DNA of 64,000 nt from Perognathus longimembris pacificus (lineage: Eukaryota; Chordata; Mammalia; Rodentia; Heteromyidae), in the NCBI RefSeq assembly GCF_023159225.1, contig NC_063167.1, positions 71,053,798-71,117,797 of the forward strand. Reading direction: 5' to 3'. The stretch's first letter is position 1; each line of letters opens with the position of its first letter. Under the pieces are notes generated by a model. That model ran no database searches. It was given only the letters and a program-made list of their open reading frames with translations, and was not told the origin of the DNA. Positions 11,356 through 21,981 of this stretch are shown one piece after another. A program made the translations under genes and the position numbers.

Positions 11356-12247
11356 TCATCTGAGAGGGAAAATGGCATTTGTTCAAAAAAGAGAAGCTGC
11401 TCCTATCATTTAGAAAATCAGTGTCACCTGACTCCTTTGTTGAGCCTAGAATCAGGATCATTTCTCACGTGGCTAGCGCTGGTCTGTCCTGAGAAGCATC
11501 AATGAAAAGCGATCCTCTGAGTCTTCAGGAAGTAAGTCAGGGCCACCTCCGGGTGGGGCGGTGGCAGCGGCTGGCAGCTGTGGTCATTCCATTGCAGAAT
11601 GGAAGACAGGACTGTATGGCCACAGATCCCAGGAGGATCTTCCACCATGTCCAGTCCGCTCAGCCCCTGGAGTTAGGGGATAAAGGCAGGAGCCTCAGAG
11701 GGGGGGTTTGTCTCTCACAGGCAGCCATCTCGATGGGCGTTTTACTTAGCACTCAACATTTCTCCCCAGCTCAGATGGGTTACCCTCCCAACTTCCATGT
11801 GATGTATTTGAAGATAGTTCTGTCTTGCTCACACTGAAGTCTTCTGTGGGTTGCTTTTGTTGGATTCTTATGTCTTCTTCCTCTCTCCAGACTTCTAGAC
11901 ATGAGTTCACTTTCCCCCAGACACATAAAACTAGGTCGTATTATGGCAAAATAGGTCTGTAGATCTCTGGGATCCTAGAAAATACAGCAAGAAGACAGTC
12001 ATTGTTGTACTGAGAAGCGAGTGTCTCTGCCACCATGAGCATGATGGCCGTAAAAATGAATTTTCACACAGTCCTTGGGCATGAGGAAGGGGGCTCGTCA
12101 AAGATTTAATCCAGTGACAGTCTTGGGAGAGACAAAGAGTGCGCCAGCTCCTGGGGTGGGTGGAGGGCAGCTCTGCCTTGTTCTCAGCTAGGAAGGGTGT
12201 GACCAGAAATGTTACCCTGGGTCTCACATCATGGCCTGTCCTTTTAC
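11354..12247. other. Unassigned sequence, VTCN1 3' flank
   Basis: Repeat-free. It lies 2-3 kb beyond the VTCN1 stop and could contain a distal 3' UTR, but I cannot show a poly(A) signal belonging to the gene. Confidence 0.3.
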
Positions 12248-12695
12248 TTAATCCAAGCTACTTAGGAGGCTGAATTCTGAGGATCGTGGTTCAAAGCCAG
12301 CCTGGGAAGGAAAGTCCATGAGACTCTTTTTTTGTTGTTGTTTTGTTTTGTTTTGGTTTTTTTGGCCAGTCCTGGGGCTTGGACTCAGGGCCTGAGCACT
12401 GTCCTTGGCTTCTCTTTGCTCAAGGCTAGCACTCTGCCCCTTGAGCCACAGCGCCACGTCTGGCCGTTTTCTATATGTGTGGTGCTGGGGAATTGGACCC
12501 AGGGCTTCATGTATGTGAGGCAAGCACTCTTGCCACTAGGCCATATTCCCAGCCCTATGTCCGTGAGACTCTTAACCACCAGAAAACCAAAGTGGCACTG
12601 TGGCTCAAAGCGGTAGAGCGCTAGCCTTGCACAGAAAAGCTTAGGGTAGCACCTAGGCCCTGAGTTGAAGCTCCGGTACTGCTGTACACACACAC
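12248..12695 (+). repeat. B1-Geo SINE split by a nested IDL-Geo
   Basis: The head lies at 12248-12328 and the linker plus Geo at 12559-12695. The direct repeat GTCCATGAGACTCTT / GTCCGTGAGACTCTT flanks the insert. Confidence 0.9.
12329..12558 (-). mobile_element. IDL-Geo SINE, nested
   Basis: Minus-strand full copy with a T/G-rich run (the A-tail on the SINE strand) at 12327-12362 and an IDL head ending CCATATTCCCAGCCC. Confidence 0.92.
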
Positions 12696-12736
12696 CACAA
12701 AACTAAAAACAATGAAAACTCTTCTTCACAGTGTTC

Positions 12737-12935
12737 TTGAGCACTTAGTTCATACCTCTTAGGAGGTTGAGATCTGAAGTGTGGAGCCAGCCCAGGAAGA
12801 AAAGTCCCAGAGACTCCATCTCCAAAGTAACTGATAAAAAGCCAGGCTGGAGGTATGACTCAAGTAGTAGAGCACCAGCCAAGTGAACTAGAGGCCCTAA
12901 GGTCAAGCCTTGGTACCAGCAAAGCAAAAGCAAAC
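12737..12935 (+). repeat. B1-Geo SINE, old
   Basis: Diverged plus-strand copy: CTCTTAGGAGGTTGAGATCTG, CTCAAGTAGTAGAGCACC, GGTCAAGCCTTGGTACCAG. Confidence 0.75.
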
Positions 12936-13505
12936 TACCATGGTAAAGGGATACAGCAAAAGAAGGAAGAGGTCCTTGAAGTCTTGGTGGGGGAATCTCC
13001 CTGGGGCACCCATGGAGGGAGGGAGCTCCTGAAGGTCTGCCTGGGTGGGACCACAGTGCTGGCAGACAAAGAGCAGGGAGGGAAGGAAGCAGGCCCACAG
13101 ACCTCAGCCTGGGCTAGCCTGGAACCTTAGCGATCTGGATGAGGCATGTAGGATGGAATGCGCATGTACGTGTAGCATGGGCCATAGGAAGGGAGGTGCA
13201 CACCCCCAGAAAGTCCTGTCCTCAAGGTGGGAAAGGAAGCCCAGGGTAAGAATTACCCTAGAGTGGGGCAGATCTCTGGTTGAGAGGAGGAAGCAGGTAG
13301 CTCACAGGAGGGCCTGCCAGAGGAGCACAGCCTACACAGCGGAGAACTCACACCATGGTGCCCGGGGAGCTGTTCCAGATGCCAGAGATAGGAAATGCTA
13401 TGAGGAAAGAGTGTTTGAATACTTTCATTCTGGCTCCTTGTGTCCTGTCATTTCAAACAGAGAGAGAAAGGAGCAAATACCAGGAGCGTTTGTTCATTCA
13501 TTTGG
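12936..13505. other. Unassigned sequence
   Basis: Unique DNA. The open frames here (up to 158 codons at 13045-13521) have no recognisable domain and run into a SINE. Confidence 0.35.
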
Positions 13506-13790
13506 GGGTGCCGGGGTTTGAACTCAGGGACAGGTACTTGCTGGGTGAGTATCCTACAAGTGGACCCACCCTCCCCCAGTGCCTTTTGCTTTTCTTATTT
13601 ATTACATGGGGTCTTGATGCTGGCCTCCAGCCAGTCTTGGACAGCAGCCCTTATTTCTGCTCCCACACAGTTGGGATTACAGACATGAACCACCCCACTC
13701 AGATGGGGTCTCCTTAAGTTTTCTTTTGCCCCAACTACCCTTAAACTAGTGATCCCCCGGATGTTTGCTTCCCTTGTAGTCAGGCCTGTG
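13506..13790 (-). repeat. Old B1-like SINE, strongly diverged
   Basis: Recognisable pieces are GGGGTTTGAACTCAGGGACAGG near 13512 and GTTGGGATTACAGACATGAACC near 13672. The middle resembles a pol III SINE only loosely. Confidence 0.5.
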
Positions 13791-14469
13791 CTGGCATGGC
13801 TGGCCTTGCGCAAGGGTTTGAAGTGGTCTGGGTGTGAGGCTGTGCAGGCGAGGTTAGGGTGGATCTGAGAGCATGGGGACACTTGTGGGAGTTGGTAAGG
13901 CCTTGGCATGGTGGGAAGGGAGACAAGGTCAGGACTGTGAGCCTGCGGCATGCTGGCAATGACACAGAATAATGTGCAGTGTACAGAAGTCCAGGGGATG
14001 GGCTTCCCACAAATATCATGCAGGAGCTGTCCTAACGGCCATCAGCCTAAGAACTGAGAGGGAAGAATGAGCAAGCGCAGCACGGGGCTAGCGGCCTGCC
14101 GGCTCTCCATTCTCCTGGCCATCAGGCTCAAGGGCCCAGGCCCCCTGTGAAGGTGACTATGCAGAAGCCTTTATGCTTTGTCAATCACAGTGGAATCCAG
14201 GGAATGAATCAAAGCTAGACACCCCTTACCCCAAAGTAAGAGAACTTTGTCTTCATTAATGATGTAGTAGAGGAAGAGAGAGGTTTGAGTTTACACAGAT
14301 AGCAGCACTCTGCTGATGAGCTCTCTCCAGTGTCCATTATCAACCCGAACGATGCCTACTGGCTGAAGGTCACTGGGCGCAAGTTAGGACTTCAATCTAC
14401 CAGACCACTCGGGATTCATCTCACCTGTCATACAAATCACTTTGTGTGTTTTGGGGTGGCCCAGGCCGA
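13791..14469 (-). other. VTCN1: Putative VTCN1 3' UTR and flank
   Basis: Begins directly after the VTCN1 stop codon and is free of SINEs. No canonical AATAAA is seen on the minus strand within the first 600 bases. The only poly(A)-signal-like hexamer noticed is a CATAAA near 14172. The end of the transcript is undetermined. Confidence 0.35.
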
Positions 14470-14582
14470 TTATTTGAGCATCAGAGACAGGAGTGCCCAG
14501 CCCAGGGGGCAGAGAGCAGCGGCACCCAGGGAGGCCTTGGAGTTCAGCAGCTGCAGTTGACTCCGCCGTTTGATCTCTGAGT
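14470..14582 (-). CDS. VTCN1: VTCN1 exon 5 (C-terminal tail and stop)
   Basis: The last coding exon. The acceptor is TTTCCAG before 14582. The exon enters in phase 1, joins the G of exon 4 to make D242, and encodes the stalk SEIKRRSQLQLLNSKAS. A short hydrophobic end (LGAAALCPLGWALLSLMLK) follows, then TAA at 14472-14470. In human and mouse this exon supplies the membrane-anchoring segment of the type I protein. Here the hydrophobic stretch is about four residues shorter than in human and is followed by one lysine only. Such an end is compatible with a very short transmembrane anchor or a GPI-type signal, and sequence alone does not decide. The stalk matches the mouse/human family closely, which fixes the identification. 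Confidence 0.93.
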
Positions 14583-14711
14583 CTGGAAAGGAGAGAAAGA
14601 AGCTCAGGAGTCTCCTGGGAGAAGCCCAGTGCCCATGTCACATGACCAGCTGGTGACGACAAAGACCTGAGTAAGCACAGCTGGTGCTTCCTAACACAGG
14701 TGGTTTTGTTT

Positions 14712-14813
14712 TTGTGTGCCCATACTAGGGCTTGACCTCGGTCCTCGCACTCCCCCTTCGCTTCTTTATTCCAGGCTGGAGCTCTACCACTTGAGCCACA
14801 GCTCCACCTCCTC
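14712..14813 (-). repeat. Geo fragment of a B1-Geo SINE (VTCN1 intron 4)
   Basis: Minus-strand Geo part only: CTAGGGCTTGACCTCGG, GAGCTCTACCACTTGAGCCA. Confidence 0.75.
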
Positions 14814-15427
14814 AGCCCTAGAGGAAGCAGAGGGAGTGGGTGCAGGGCCTCTCATCTGGTTATCAGCCAGGCCACCGGGAGCTCGAAGGCTTTCAGGTTT
14901 TCCTGGCCCACAATCAGCAAGATCGTGGATAAGTCTCCCTAGGGCTTTTTAAGAGGAAGTCAGAGGCTAGACCTGGTCTGTTCATAGTCACAGGCTTCTC
15001 CAGGGCACAGCAGAACCGGTTTTGGGGAACATAGGCTGCGGTTAACCGCTGGAATGGTCAGAGGTCAGAATGTCATCGGCTGCAGCCAGTAAGTATAGTT
15101 AGGGCACGCCTGCAGCCCTGAACACTGCTCCCCAGAAAACTAGCCCATGAGCAGGTCTTTGCCACAAAGCCTAATGACTGCCTTCACCCACACTTGGTGT
15201 GTCAGGCTCCCTGTCACATCACACAGTCTCAACCAAAATCGTGATCAAGATCTCTGGGAGACTAAGATGACTAGATCTGTGCCCTGGCACACAATATAGC
15301 TGAAATACGCTAGGCTTTCATTTAGATATTATTTTCTCCTCCAGTGAGCCCATACACAAAGCGTGCAGTGGTGTACAGATAGAGCCAGAGCCAGGTCCTG
15401 TACGCCCTCCCCCACCAGGAAGCGCAC
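14814..15427. other. VTCN1 intron 4, remainder
   Basis: Unique intronic DNA between exons 4 and 5; nothing else recognised. Confidence 0.6.
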
Positions 15428-15706
15428 CTGTCACCTTGATGTCCCCAGTGGCCTTAGCGATGTCGTTCTCAATGACACAGGAGTAGGTGTTGTTGACGGT
15501 GGCGTTGTAGAGCACCGACACAACCCTCAGGGTCACATTCTCTGCGTTCAGCTCAAAGCTGGTGTTGGAGACTTCTGAGAAGTTGGCTCCCCGGTCCAGC
15601 TGGGAGGCCCAGGCCACTGTGGGCCTAGGGAACCACCTGGGGGCCTCACAGCGCAGGCTTTCGGAGCTGTCGTTGTAGTCCACATTCATCTCAGGCATGC
15701 TGAAGG
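15428..15706 (-). CDS. VTCN1: VTCN1 exon 4 (IgC-like domain)
   Basis: Encodes residues 149-241 (279 nt, phase 1 at both ends). The acceptor is GCCCACAG before 15706 and the donor is CAG|GTGCGC after 15428. It begins AFSMPEMNVDYN and contains the second Ig disulfide pair, C168 (SLRC) and C225 (TYSC). The membrane-proximal W173 and W181 are present, as are several N-glycosylation sequons (N190, N196, N205, N216, N220). N160 is followed by D-S where human has A-S, so that sequon is kept in form but is weaker. This is the constant-type domain next to the membrane. The strong match in both sequence and phase to human/mouse VTCN1 makes the call secure. Confidence 0.96.
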
Positions 15707-15787
15707 CTGTGGGCCAGGGCAGAGAGGTACGACAACATAGCCTCCAAGTGCTATATCTTACAAACAAAAGGCGTTTGCTCTCCCTCA

Positions 15788-16022
15788 TACCAGTACTGGG
15801 GCTTTGCTTCAGGGCCTGGGAAACTGCCCTTTAGCTTTTTCATGCAAAGTTGGTAGGTGCTCTACCACTTGAACCATACTTCCACTTGTGGCTTTTTGTT
15901 GGCTAATTGGAGTTAAGAGTCTCACAGACTTTCCTGTCCAAGCTGGCTTCAAACCTTAGTCCTCAGATCTCAGCTTCCTGAGTAGCTTGGACATAGGCAT
16001 GAGCCACTGCTGCCGGCACTAA
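15788..16022 (-). repeat. B1-Geo SINE (VTCN1 intron 3)
   Basis: Minus-strand full copy: CCAGTACTGGGGCTTTGC, GCTCTACCACTTGAACCA, CATGAGCCACTGCTGCCGGC. Confidence 0.88.
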
Positions 16023-16439
16023 GGGTCATTTCTAATACTGAAGGGCCTCAGCCACACACAAGGATCTTTGTGTAGGGCAGGCTGCGTTGTAGACACAATG
16101 ACTTTCTCTATGTGTTGCCACATAGCACTGGCCAGTATCACCAATCCCAAGGATCTAAATCCTAAGAACATTGTTGAAGAAAAGCAGGTGATTTCCTTCA
16201 GGACAAGGAGCTCCAGAGATTACAAATGTACTTGGTCTTTAGGACAATTTACTTGAATTGGTTTGTAAGGAAGATCTGTTTTATTTTTTCGGATTTATTA
16301 CTCACACACTTATTTGATACTTTGCTTTATAATTCAGTACTGTATTATTTCATTGCTTTAATTGTCTCAGTCTTGCTACCGGAAGCTTCCTCCACTGTTT
16401 CCTGGCATCCACCTGACATGATCACATTAATCTCCATCT
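16023..16439. other. VTCN1 intron 3, unassigned
   Basis: AT-rich unique intronic sequence. Confidence 0.5.
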
Positions 16440-16498
16440 TTTTTTTTTTTTTCCAGCAGTACTAGGGCTTAAACTCAGAGCCTGTGCTCTTGCTCAAG

Positions 16499-16500
<2 letters not shown>
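16440..16500 (-). repeat. Geo 3' fragment
   Basis: T12, then CAGCAGTACTAGGGCTTAAACTC and CTCTTGCTCAAGG: the 3' end of a minus-strand B1-Geo copy cut by the CT tract. Confidence 0.7.
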
Positions 16501-16542
<42 letters not shown>

Positions 16543-16625
16543 CTCTCTCTCTCTCCCTCCCCTCTCTCTCTCTCTGTCTCCTTTCTCTTTTTTTTTTTTC
16601 TCTCTCTCTTTGTCTCCTTTCTCTG
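16501..16625 (+). repeat. (CT)n-rich microsatellite
   Basis: A long CT run at 16501-16540, followed by interrupted CTCTCC/CTTT blocks up to about 16625. Confidence 0.93.
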
Positions 16626-16735
16626 TTTTTGGAGGCAGGGTCTCAATACATAGCCCAGGCTAGCCTTGAACTCATGGTCTTCCTGCCTCCACCTCCCAAG
16701 TGTTCATAGGTGTGTGCCACCATGTGTCTCTTATT
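16626..16735 (-). repeat. B1-type SINE
   Basis: The minus strand carries a 7SL-type copy without the Geo part: GCAGGGTCTCAATACATAGC, CAGGCTAGCCTTGAACTC, TGTGTGCCACCATG. Confidence 0.8.
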
Positions 16736-16976
16736 AGGAGTGGTGGGTCTGACATGAAAGGCCGTCTTTGCCTCCTTTGAACTCACGGATCACAAGGGAA
16801 GGGACAGCATCTCAGGGAGATAGCAAGAGCGAGACTTGAAGTCCTGGTATTATAGTGGGGAGGCATGGAGGTAGCCCAAGGCACGCTGGCTCCTGGCAGG
16901 ACGGAGGCACTGGGCGGAGCTGGGCTCTCGGGCCTCACACCCGTGGGTCCCTGTTCCTGCTCTGGAATGGGCTCAC

Positions 16977-17324
16977 CTCCAGTCTTGTACTCCAGGTGTG
17001 CGTTCCCCTTGCCTTTGGAGGTGATGATGAGACATTTGTAGGTCCCGGCATCTGTCAGCTGCACGCTTTTGAGCCGTAGAGAGGCATTGCCCACGATGAC
17101 CTGATCAGAGAAGAGCGCTGTGCGGCCTCGGAACGCCTCGTGCTGGTGTGTGAGGTCATCCCTGCCGTCTCTGAACTCATGGACAGAGCCCGCCATGCCT
17201 TCCTTCTGCCACTGGATGACAATGTCACTGAGCTTGATGTCAGGTTCGAAAGTGCAGCTCAGGATCCCGTCCTCCCCCATGTTGCCCGCTGAGGTGAACG
17301 TGGTCACGGTGATGGAATGTCGCC
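16977..17324 (-). CDS. VTCN1: VTCN1 exon 3 (IgV-like domain)
   Basis: Encodes residues 34-148 plus split codons at both ends (348 nt). The acceptor is CCCCCCAG before 17324 and the donor is GGAG|GTGAGC after 16977. The domain starts RHSITVTT. It has the Ig disulfide cysteines C56 (GILSC) and C130 (GTYKC), the core W71 (IVIQW), the DAGTYKC signature of V-set domains and a sequon at N112. In other mammals this membrane-distal domain carries the inhibitory activity towards T cells; the receptor remains unsettled as far as I know. Residue 131 is L where human has Y. Confidence 0.97.
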
Positions 17325-17482
17325 CTGGGGGGAACAGAGCAAGGGTCACAGGGTTAACAGGGTTAACCAGGGAAACACTTGCTGCTTGTGCAGCATGCCA
17401 TTCATCCATGAAGGCCGACTCGATTTCCGTGATCAATTAGAAATAGGGAATGTAAAAAAAGAATCTTTCCAACATTTTGGCA

Positions 17483-17715
17483 CTAGTGCCTCCTACCTAT
17501 AATCTTAGTTATCCAGGAGGCTGAGATCTGAGGATTATAGTTCAAAGCCAGCCCGGGCAGAAAAGTCTGTAAGGCTCTTATCTCCAGTTAACCACCAAAA
17601 AGCTGAAGTTATACTGTGGCTCAAGTGGTAGAGCACCAGACTTAAGTGAAAATCCCATTGAAGATTATTCTGGCCCTCAGGTTAAGCCCTAGCCCCAGAA
17701 CACAAACAAAAGCAG
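17483..17715 (+). repeat. B1-Geo SINE (VTCN1 intron 2)
   Basis: Plus-strand diverged copy: ATCCAGGAGGCTGAGATCTG, GTGGCTCAAGTGGTAGAGC, CCTAGCCCCAGAACACAAAC. The Geo part has an extra ATTGAAGATT-type insertion. Confidence 0.82.
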
Positions 17716-17831
17716 TGTTGGAGACAACCAATTCACCATGCAAGGAAGAAATGATGGGCAGAGTTGCCACTTCTAAAATTTAGGGGGAAATGCGAGCCAA
17801 TGAAAAAGAAGGCAACAAAAAAACACAAAGA

Positions 17832-18033
17832 AGCCAGGTGGCGGTGGCTCATGCCTGTCATCCTAGCTACTCAGGGGGCTGAGATGTGAGGTTTGTGGTC
17901 CAAAGTCAACCCGGGAAGAAAAGTCGACAAGACTCTTATCTAATTAGCCAGCAACCACCCCAAACTAGAGGTGTGACTCAAATGGTAGAGTGCCAGCCAG
18001 CTTAGGCCCTGAGTATACTCCCCACCAAAAAGT
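17832..18033 (+). repeat. B1-Geo SINE (VTCN1 intron 2)
   Basis: Plus-strand copy with a shortened Geo end: GGTGGCTCATGCCTGTCATC, GTGACTCAAATGGTAGAGTG. Confidence 0.83.
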
Positions 18034-18425
18034 TCCTCAGTGTAACCATGGACCAAATGTTAAAACAAGGGTAAAAATTGTGCTTTTTAAAGTGTCATTG
18101 AAGTTGATTTGAAGAATTACTTACCATCATAGATGGAGAAAAATAAAACAACAATGACACAATTTAGCTAGTACTTGTGTAGCTGAGTTAATTCGAATGT
18201 GTAGGCTTTGAGCTACAGGTAAGAATGCATAGAAATCTCTCCTAGAGAAGTTGCTGAAGTTTGGGCATGCTGCAGGTTTTAGGCATCTAAGGCTGTATTA
18301 ATATTAATGATGTGGTTGATAAATATTCGTAATGTTGATGAAATCCCCCTTCCCATCAAATAGAGGAGAAATAAAAGCCAGGGGAGCATTTAGCTATTGC
18401 TTTGCACCCATAAGAATCAATAGAA

Positions 18426-18426
<1 letters not shown>
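18034..18426. other. VTCN1 intron 2, unassigned
   Basis: AT-rich unique intronic DNA. Confidence 0.45.
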
Positions 18427-18462
<36 letters not shown>

Positions 18463-18471
18463 TGCGCGCGC
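18427..18471 (+). repeat. (GT)n/(GC)n microsatellite at a SINE 3' end
   Basis: About 16 GT units followed by GCGCGTGCGCGCGC, directly abutting the Geo end of the next SINE. Confidence 0.93.
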
Positions 18472-18725
18472 ACCAGTATTTGGGCTTGAACTCAGAGACT
18501 GGACGCTATCCCTAAGCTTTTTTTCCACTCTATGCTGTCATTTTACCACTTGAGCCACACTTCCACTTGTGGGGTGTGTGCGTGCGTGTGTGTGTGTGTG
18601 TGTGTGTGTGTTATTAGTTAGAGATAAGAGTCTCTCAGATTTGTCTCTCTGGGGCTGGCTTTGAACTGTGACCCTCAGATCTCGGCCTCCTGAGTAGCTA
18701 GGATAATAGGTGTGCACCCTGGGCA
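18470..18725 (-). repeat. B1-Geo SINE with an internal GT tract
   Basis: Minus-strand copy: CACCAGTATTTGGGCTTG, then CCACTTGAGCCACACTTCC. A second (GT)n tract of about 17 units (18578-18611) expands within the linker, and the head ends near 18722. Confidence 0.85.
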
Positions 18726-18787
18726 TCAGGGGTGATTAGAGTTTTAATGGTGAATAGGAGGGATTATGGGAATGGAGAACTCTGTAC

Positions 18788-18852
18788 CTGAAATACCAAA
18801 GCCGATGATGAGTGCAATTGCCCCAGCCAGGATGATGATGATGTTGATGATG
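18788..18852 (-). CDS. VTCN1: VTCN1 exon 2 (signal peptide core)
   Basis: A 65-base exon whose acceptor is TTTCCACAG before 18852 and whose donor is TTTCAG|GTACAG after 18788. It completes S11 and encodes IINIIIILAGAIALIIGFGIS (residues 12-32, shown complete as it is the whole exon core). This is the strongly hydrophobic part of the leader that targets the protein to the secretory pathway. It differs from human mainly by N14 for S. The entry phase 2 and exit phase 1 fit exons 1 and 3 exactly. Confidence 0.93.
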
Positions 18853-19111
18853 CTGTGGAAAGAGACAGAGACAGGAAGTGACCTCGTCATCCCTCAGATG
18901 CTGGTCCAAGGTGGTCATAGACAAGTTGTACCAGACACATCAGCCTTTCTTCCACAGGAGCAGCTTTGAGGAAGTAGGGAGGAGCCCTATTGCTCCCACC
19001 CTGGGAGTGGCAGGGATCCTTTATCTCTCCTTCCCAGTTTCCAGCCCTCAGAGGGTCGGTGCATGGAGACAGGCCATGGCTAGCGCCCCTGCAATGTGTG
19101 TGTTGTCCTTT

Positions 19112-19350
19112 TTACACTAGTACTGGGGCTTGAACTCAGGTTTTGGGTGCTTTTCCTGAGCTTTTTTCTTTTTGCTCAAGGATAGAACTCTACCACTTGA
19201 GTCGTGGCGTCACTTCCAGCTTTTCAGTGATTTACTGGAGGTAAGTCTCTCGGACTTTCCTGCTTGGGCTGCCTCCAAACTATAATCCTTGGTGCTCAGC
19301 CTCCTGAGTAGCTGGGGTTACGGGCGTGAGCCACAAGTATTCAGCTCCTA
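19112..19350 (-). repeat. B1-Geo SINE (VTCN1 intron 1)
   Basis: Minus-strand copy: CTAGTACTGGGGCTTGAAC, CTCTACCACTTGAGTCGTGG, CGTGAGCCACAAGTATTCAGC. Confidence 0.87.
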
Positions 19351-20015
19351 ACAGTTTTTAATGAACAGACCAACCAATGGGAAGTGAAATAAATAGTAGA
19401 GCTTAGCATCTACCCAGCATAAGTTTGGATTGCACGGTAGATACATTGTTCTGAACAGTCCTTCCAGCCTCTATCATTTCCCTAGACAAAGACGAGTAAA
19501 CAAACCCACCCCCTTCCTTTATCTAGTTGAGGAAATGGCATGGGAACCCAGCATCTCCCTCCTGGAAATCACACTGTAAGCATGGGGCAGGGCAGAGATG
19601 AGAAGCCATCCTCCAAATCTCCCAGGTCCTTCCAGCAGTGCTTCCCAGTGGCAGGGTCCCCCCCCTCCCCTCCCCTCTCTGCCCCAGCTGTGGCTGGGGG
19701 GGGGGGCGGGGGGAGGAAAGGCCCGGTCAGAGAGGGTGTGGTGGGGCTGTGGGCTCAGGTCTCACGCTGCTGGAAACACCCTCCACCCACACAACCGGCC
19801 AGACAAAGGAAAGGCACAGGGAGGCAAAGAATGATGCTCCAGAGAGAAGGGCAGTGTGGGGCACTGCACTCTGTGCTCTGTATAGGGCATTGTGCTCCCT
19901 CCCCTAGGCTCAAAGATGGGCGCAGCAGAGGGAGAATTTCTCCTCCCTTCCCCAAGCCTTTGCCCACAGTTCCCCATTCCCCATTGGAGCAGCACTGACA
20001 GCTCTTATAGCAGGA
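19351..20015. other. VTCN1 intron 1, unassigned, with G-rich stretch
   Basis: Unique intronic DNA, GC-rich at 19650-19760 with a G-run cluster at about 19694-19716. The 152-codon frame over 19540-19998 has no domain and is rejected as a gene. Confidence 0.4.
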
Positions 20016-20258
20016 CTTGCACTGGTGGCGCAAAACCGTAATCCCAGCTGCTTGGGAGGCTGAGATCTGAGGATCATGATTTGAAGTCAGCCCTGCCAAA
20101 AAAAAAGTATGTGAGACTTATTTCCAGTTAGCCAGCATAAAAGTCAGAAGCATTGCTGTGACTCAAGTGATAAAGCACCATCAACCTGAGTGAAAAAGCA
20201 GAGGGACAGCACCCGGGCCCTGAGTTCAAACCTTAGTACTGGCAACAAAACAAAACGC
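20016..20258 (+). repeat. B1-Geo SINE
   Basis: Plus-strand copy: GCTTGGGAGGCTGAGATCTG, GTGACTCAAGTGATAAAGC, CCTTAGTACTGGCAACAAAA. Confidence 0.86.
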
Positions 20259-20335
20259 AAAAGATAACCCAAGGCTTCTGCTCAGCCTCTTACCACTTTC
20301 CTCTCACCTCCACGTGCTCTCAGGTCTTGGGGTTC

Positions 20336-20440
20336 AAGGGTGAGGGGACACAGCCCTGGAGGTGTGGGGGAGATGGGACACAGCACTGGGGTGTGCAGGG
20401 GAGAGGGGACGCAGCCCCGGGGCGCAGGGATGCAGCACCA
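20336..20440 (+). repeat. Short G-rich tandem repeat
   Basis: About three imperfect units of roughly 30-36 bp built around GGGACACAGCCCTGG / GGGACACAGCACTGG / GGGACGCAGCCCCGG. Confidence 0.7.
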
Positions 20441-20561
20441 GCCTGTGAGGCTATCACTGACAGGAGAGCCAGAGCGGCTCCGAGCCTGGCATGGGTGGCC
20501 ACACCACATTCTCTGTGATTTGACCTGTGAGATGGGAGACCAGAGGCATCCTTGCTCGTTG

Positions 20562-20810
20562 GCATGTGTGTTAATACTGAGGCTTGAACTCAGGGCCAGG
20601 GTGCTCTCCCTTGGCTTCCTTGCTCAAGGCTGATACTTGAACCACTTGAACCACAGCTCTACTTAGATTTTTATTTTTATTTTTTTTTGCTGGTGAATTG
20701 AGGAAACTTACAGAACTCATATGTCTGTGCTGGTTTTGAGCTGTGATCCTCAGATCTCAGTCACCCAAGTATCTAGGATGACAGGTATACGCCACGGGCT
20801 GCTAGCTGTC
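20562..20810 (-). repeat. B1-Geo SINE
   Basis: Minus-strand copy: TTAATACTGAGGCTTGAAC, GATCCTCAGATCTCAGTCAC, ending near 20803. Confidence 0.85.
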
Positions 20811-21369
20811 TTAATTATTGTGTTGCATTTTATAGAAGCCCAATGTTTTCTCACTCTCTGCATGAGTCAGTTATGTTTTATACAGTTACTACCACAGGAA
20901 GAACTATGTACCATGTTACACAGATTGACAAAACAACAACAAAAACTCCATCTTCTTAGGAGGTAGGTACCTTTAGTTGAAGACCATGGAAGGATCGGAG
21001 AGGACGAGGTGGAAAATTCCAGAACAATGACAAACAGATACCTTTGCTTTAACAATATTTGAGTTGGCAGCAGAGCCATTCCTTTTCATTCATAATCCTC
21101 TTCTCTTTATAACTGAAACAAGCTCTGGCTTTTCCTCCTGTCTCAGGGCCATGCACTCGCAGGAGCAAACCAGGCAAGTGCAGCCCTGGGCCTCCCTCCC
21201 CAGGCCTCCCTCCCCAGCCCTGGCCCACTCAGACCTGTATTTCCTGTTAATCTTTATTTTCACTGCAGGGAATAAAAAAGAGTTCCAGAAGATTCCTTCA
21301 GAGGTATAATTGACCCCATTGTGTTGAATAAAACAACAAGTACCTTCAAGCTTTTGCTGCTCCTCCTGT
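20811..21369. other. VTCN1 intron 1, unassigned
   Basis: Unique intronic DNA. Confidence 0.4.
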
Positions 21370-21625
21370 GAAGGGCTGGTATGGGTACAAGGAGGAACAA
21401 TGCCTACAATCCTAGCTACTCAGGAGGCTGAGATCTGAGGATGGTGGTTCAAATCCAGCCCAGGTATGAAAGTCTGTGACTCTTATCTCCAACTACCCAC
21501 CAAAAAGCTGGAAGAGGAGTTGAAATTCAAGTGTACAGTGCCAGCCTTAAATGAAAAAGCTAAGGGATAAAGTGCTCAGGCCCTGAGTTCAAGTGCTAGT
21601 ACTGGCACAAAATCAATGCAAAAAA
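21370..21625 (+). repeat. B1-Geo SINE
   Basis: Plus-strand copy: ATCCTAGCTACTCAGGAGG, GAAATTCAAGTGTACAGTGC, AGTGCTAGTACTGGCACAAA. Confidence 0.84.
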
Positions 21626-21981
21626 GTCCAAAAATCTGACTTTAAAATTCCTTAAATGCTGAATTAAAAAAAAAACTGATAAAAACACATGGAAACATAC
21701 CCATATACAGCTTCAAATATTTGGGTTTGCTGGCAAGAAAATAAGGGAGACTTGCAGTGTCTGAAAATGAAGCAAAAATGAGTCTAGTCAGATGACTGTG
21801 CTAGATACTGGCTGTCTTTGTAGTCCAGAATGCTTGTCTCCAGAACCCTGTAGAATACTACAGACAAAGCTGAGGGCCACAGAGGCTGGACACTCATAGG
21901 AGCTAAGACCCTTTCCCCCAAAAAGGCAACAGCCCTATTTGGTTTTGGTTCTGGGTGAAAAATAAAAAAATACACGCAGAA
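21626..21981. other. VTCN1 intron 1, unassigned
   Basis: Unique intronic DNA. Confidence 0.4.

Noticed and set aside
13595..13603. AATAAA on the minus strand as VTCN1 poly(A) signal
   Set aside because: It lies in a decayed SINE almost 900 bp beyond the stop; nothing ties it to the transcript.
19540..19998. 152-codon frame in VTCN1 intron 1
   Set aside because: Pro/Gly-rich chance frame over a G-rich tract, without homology.
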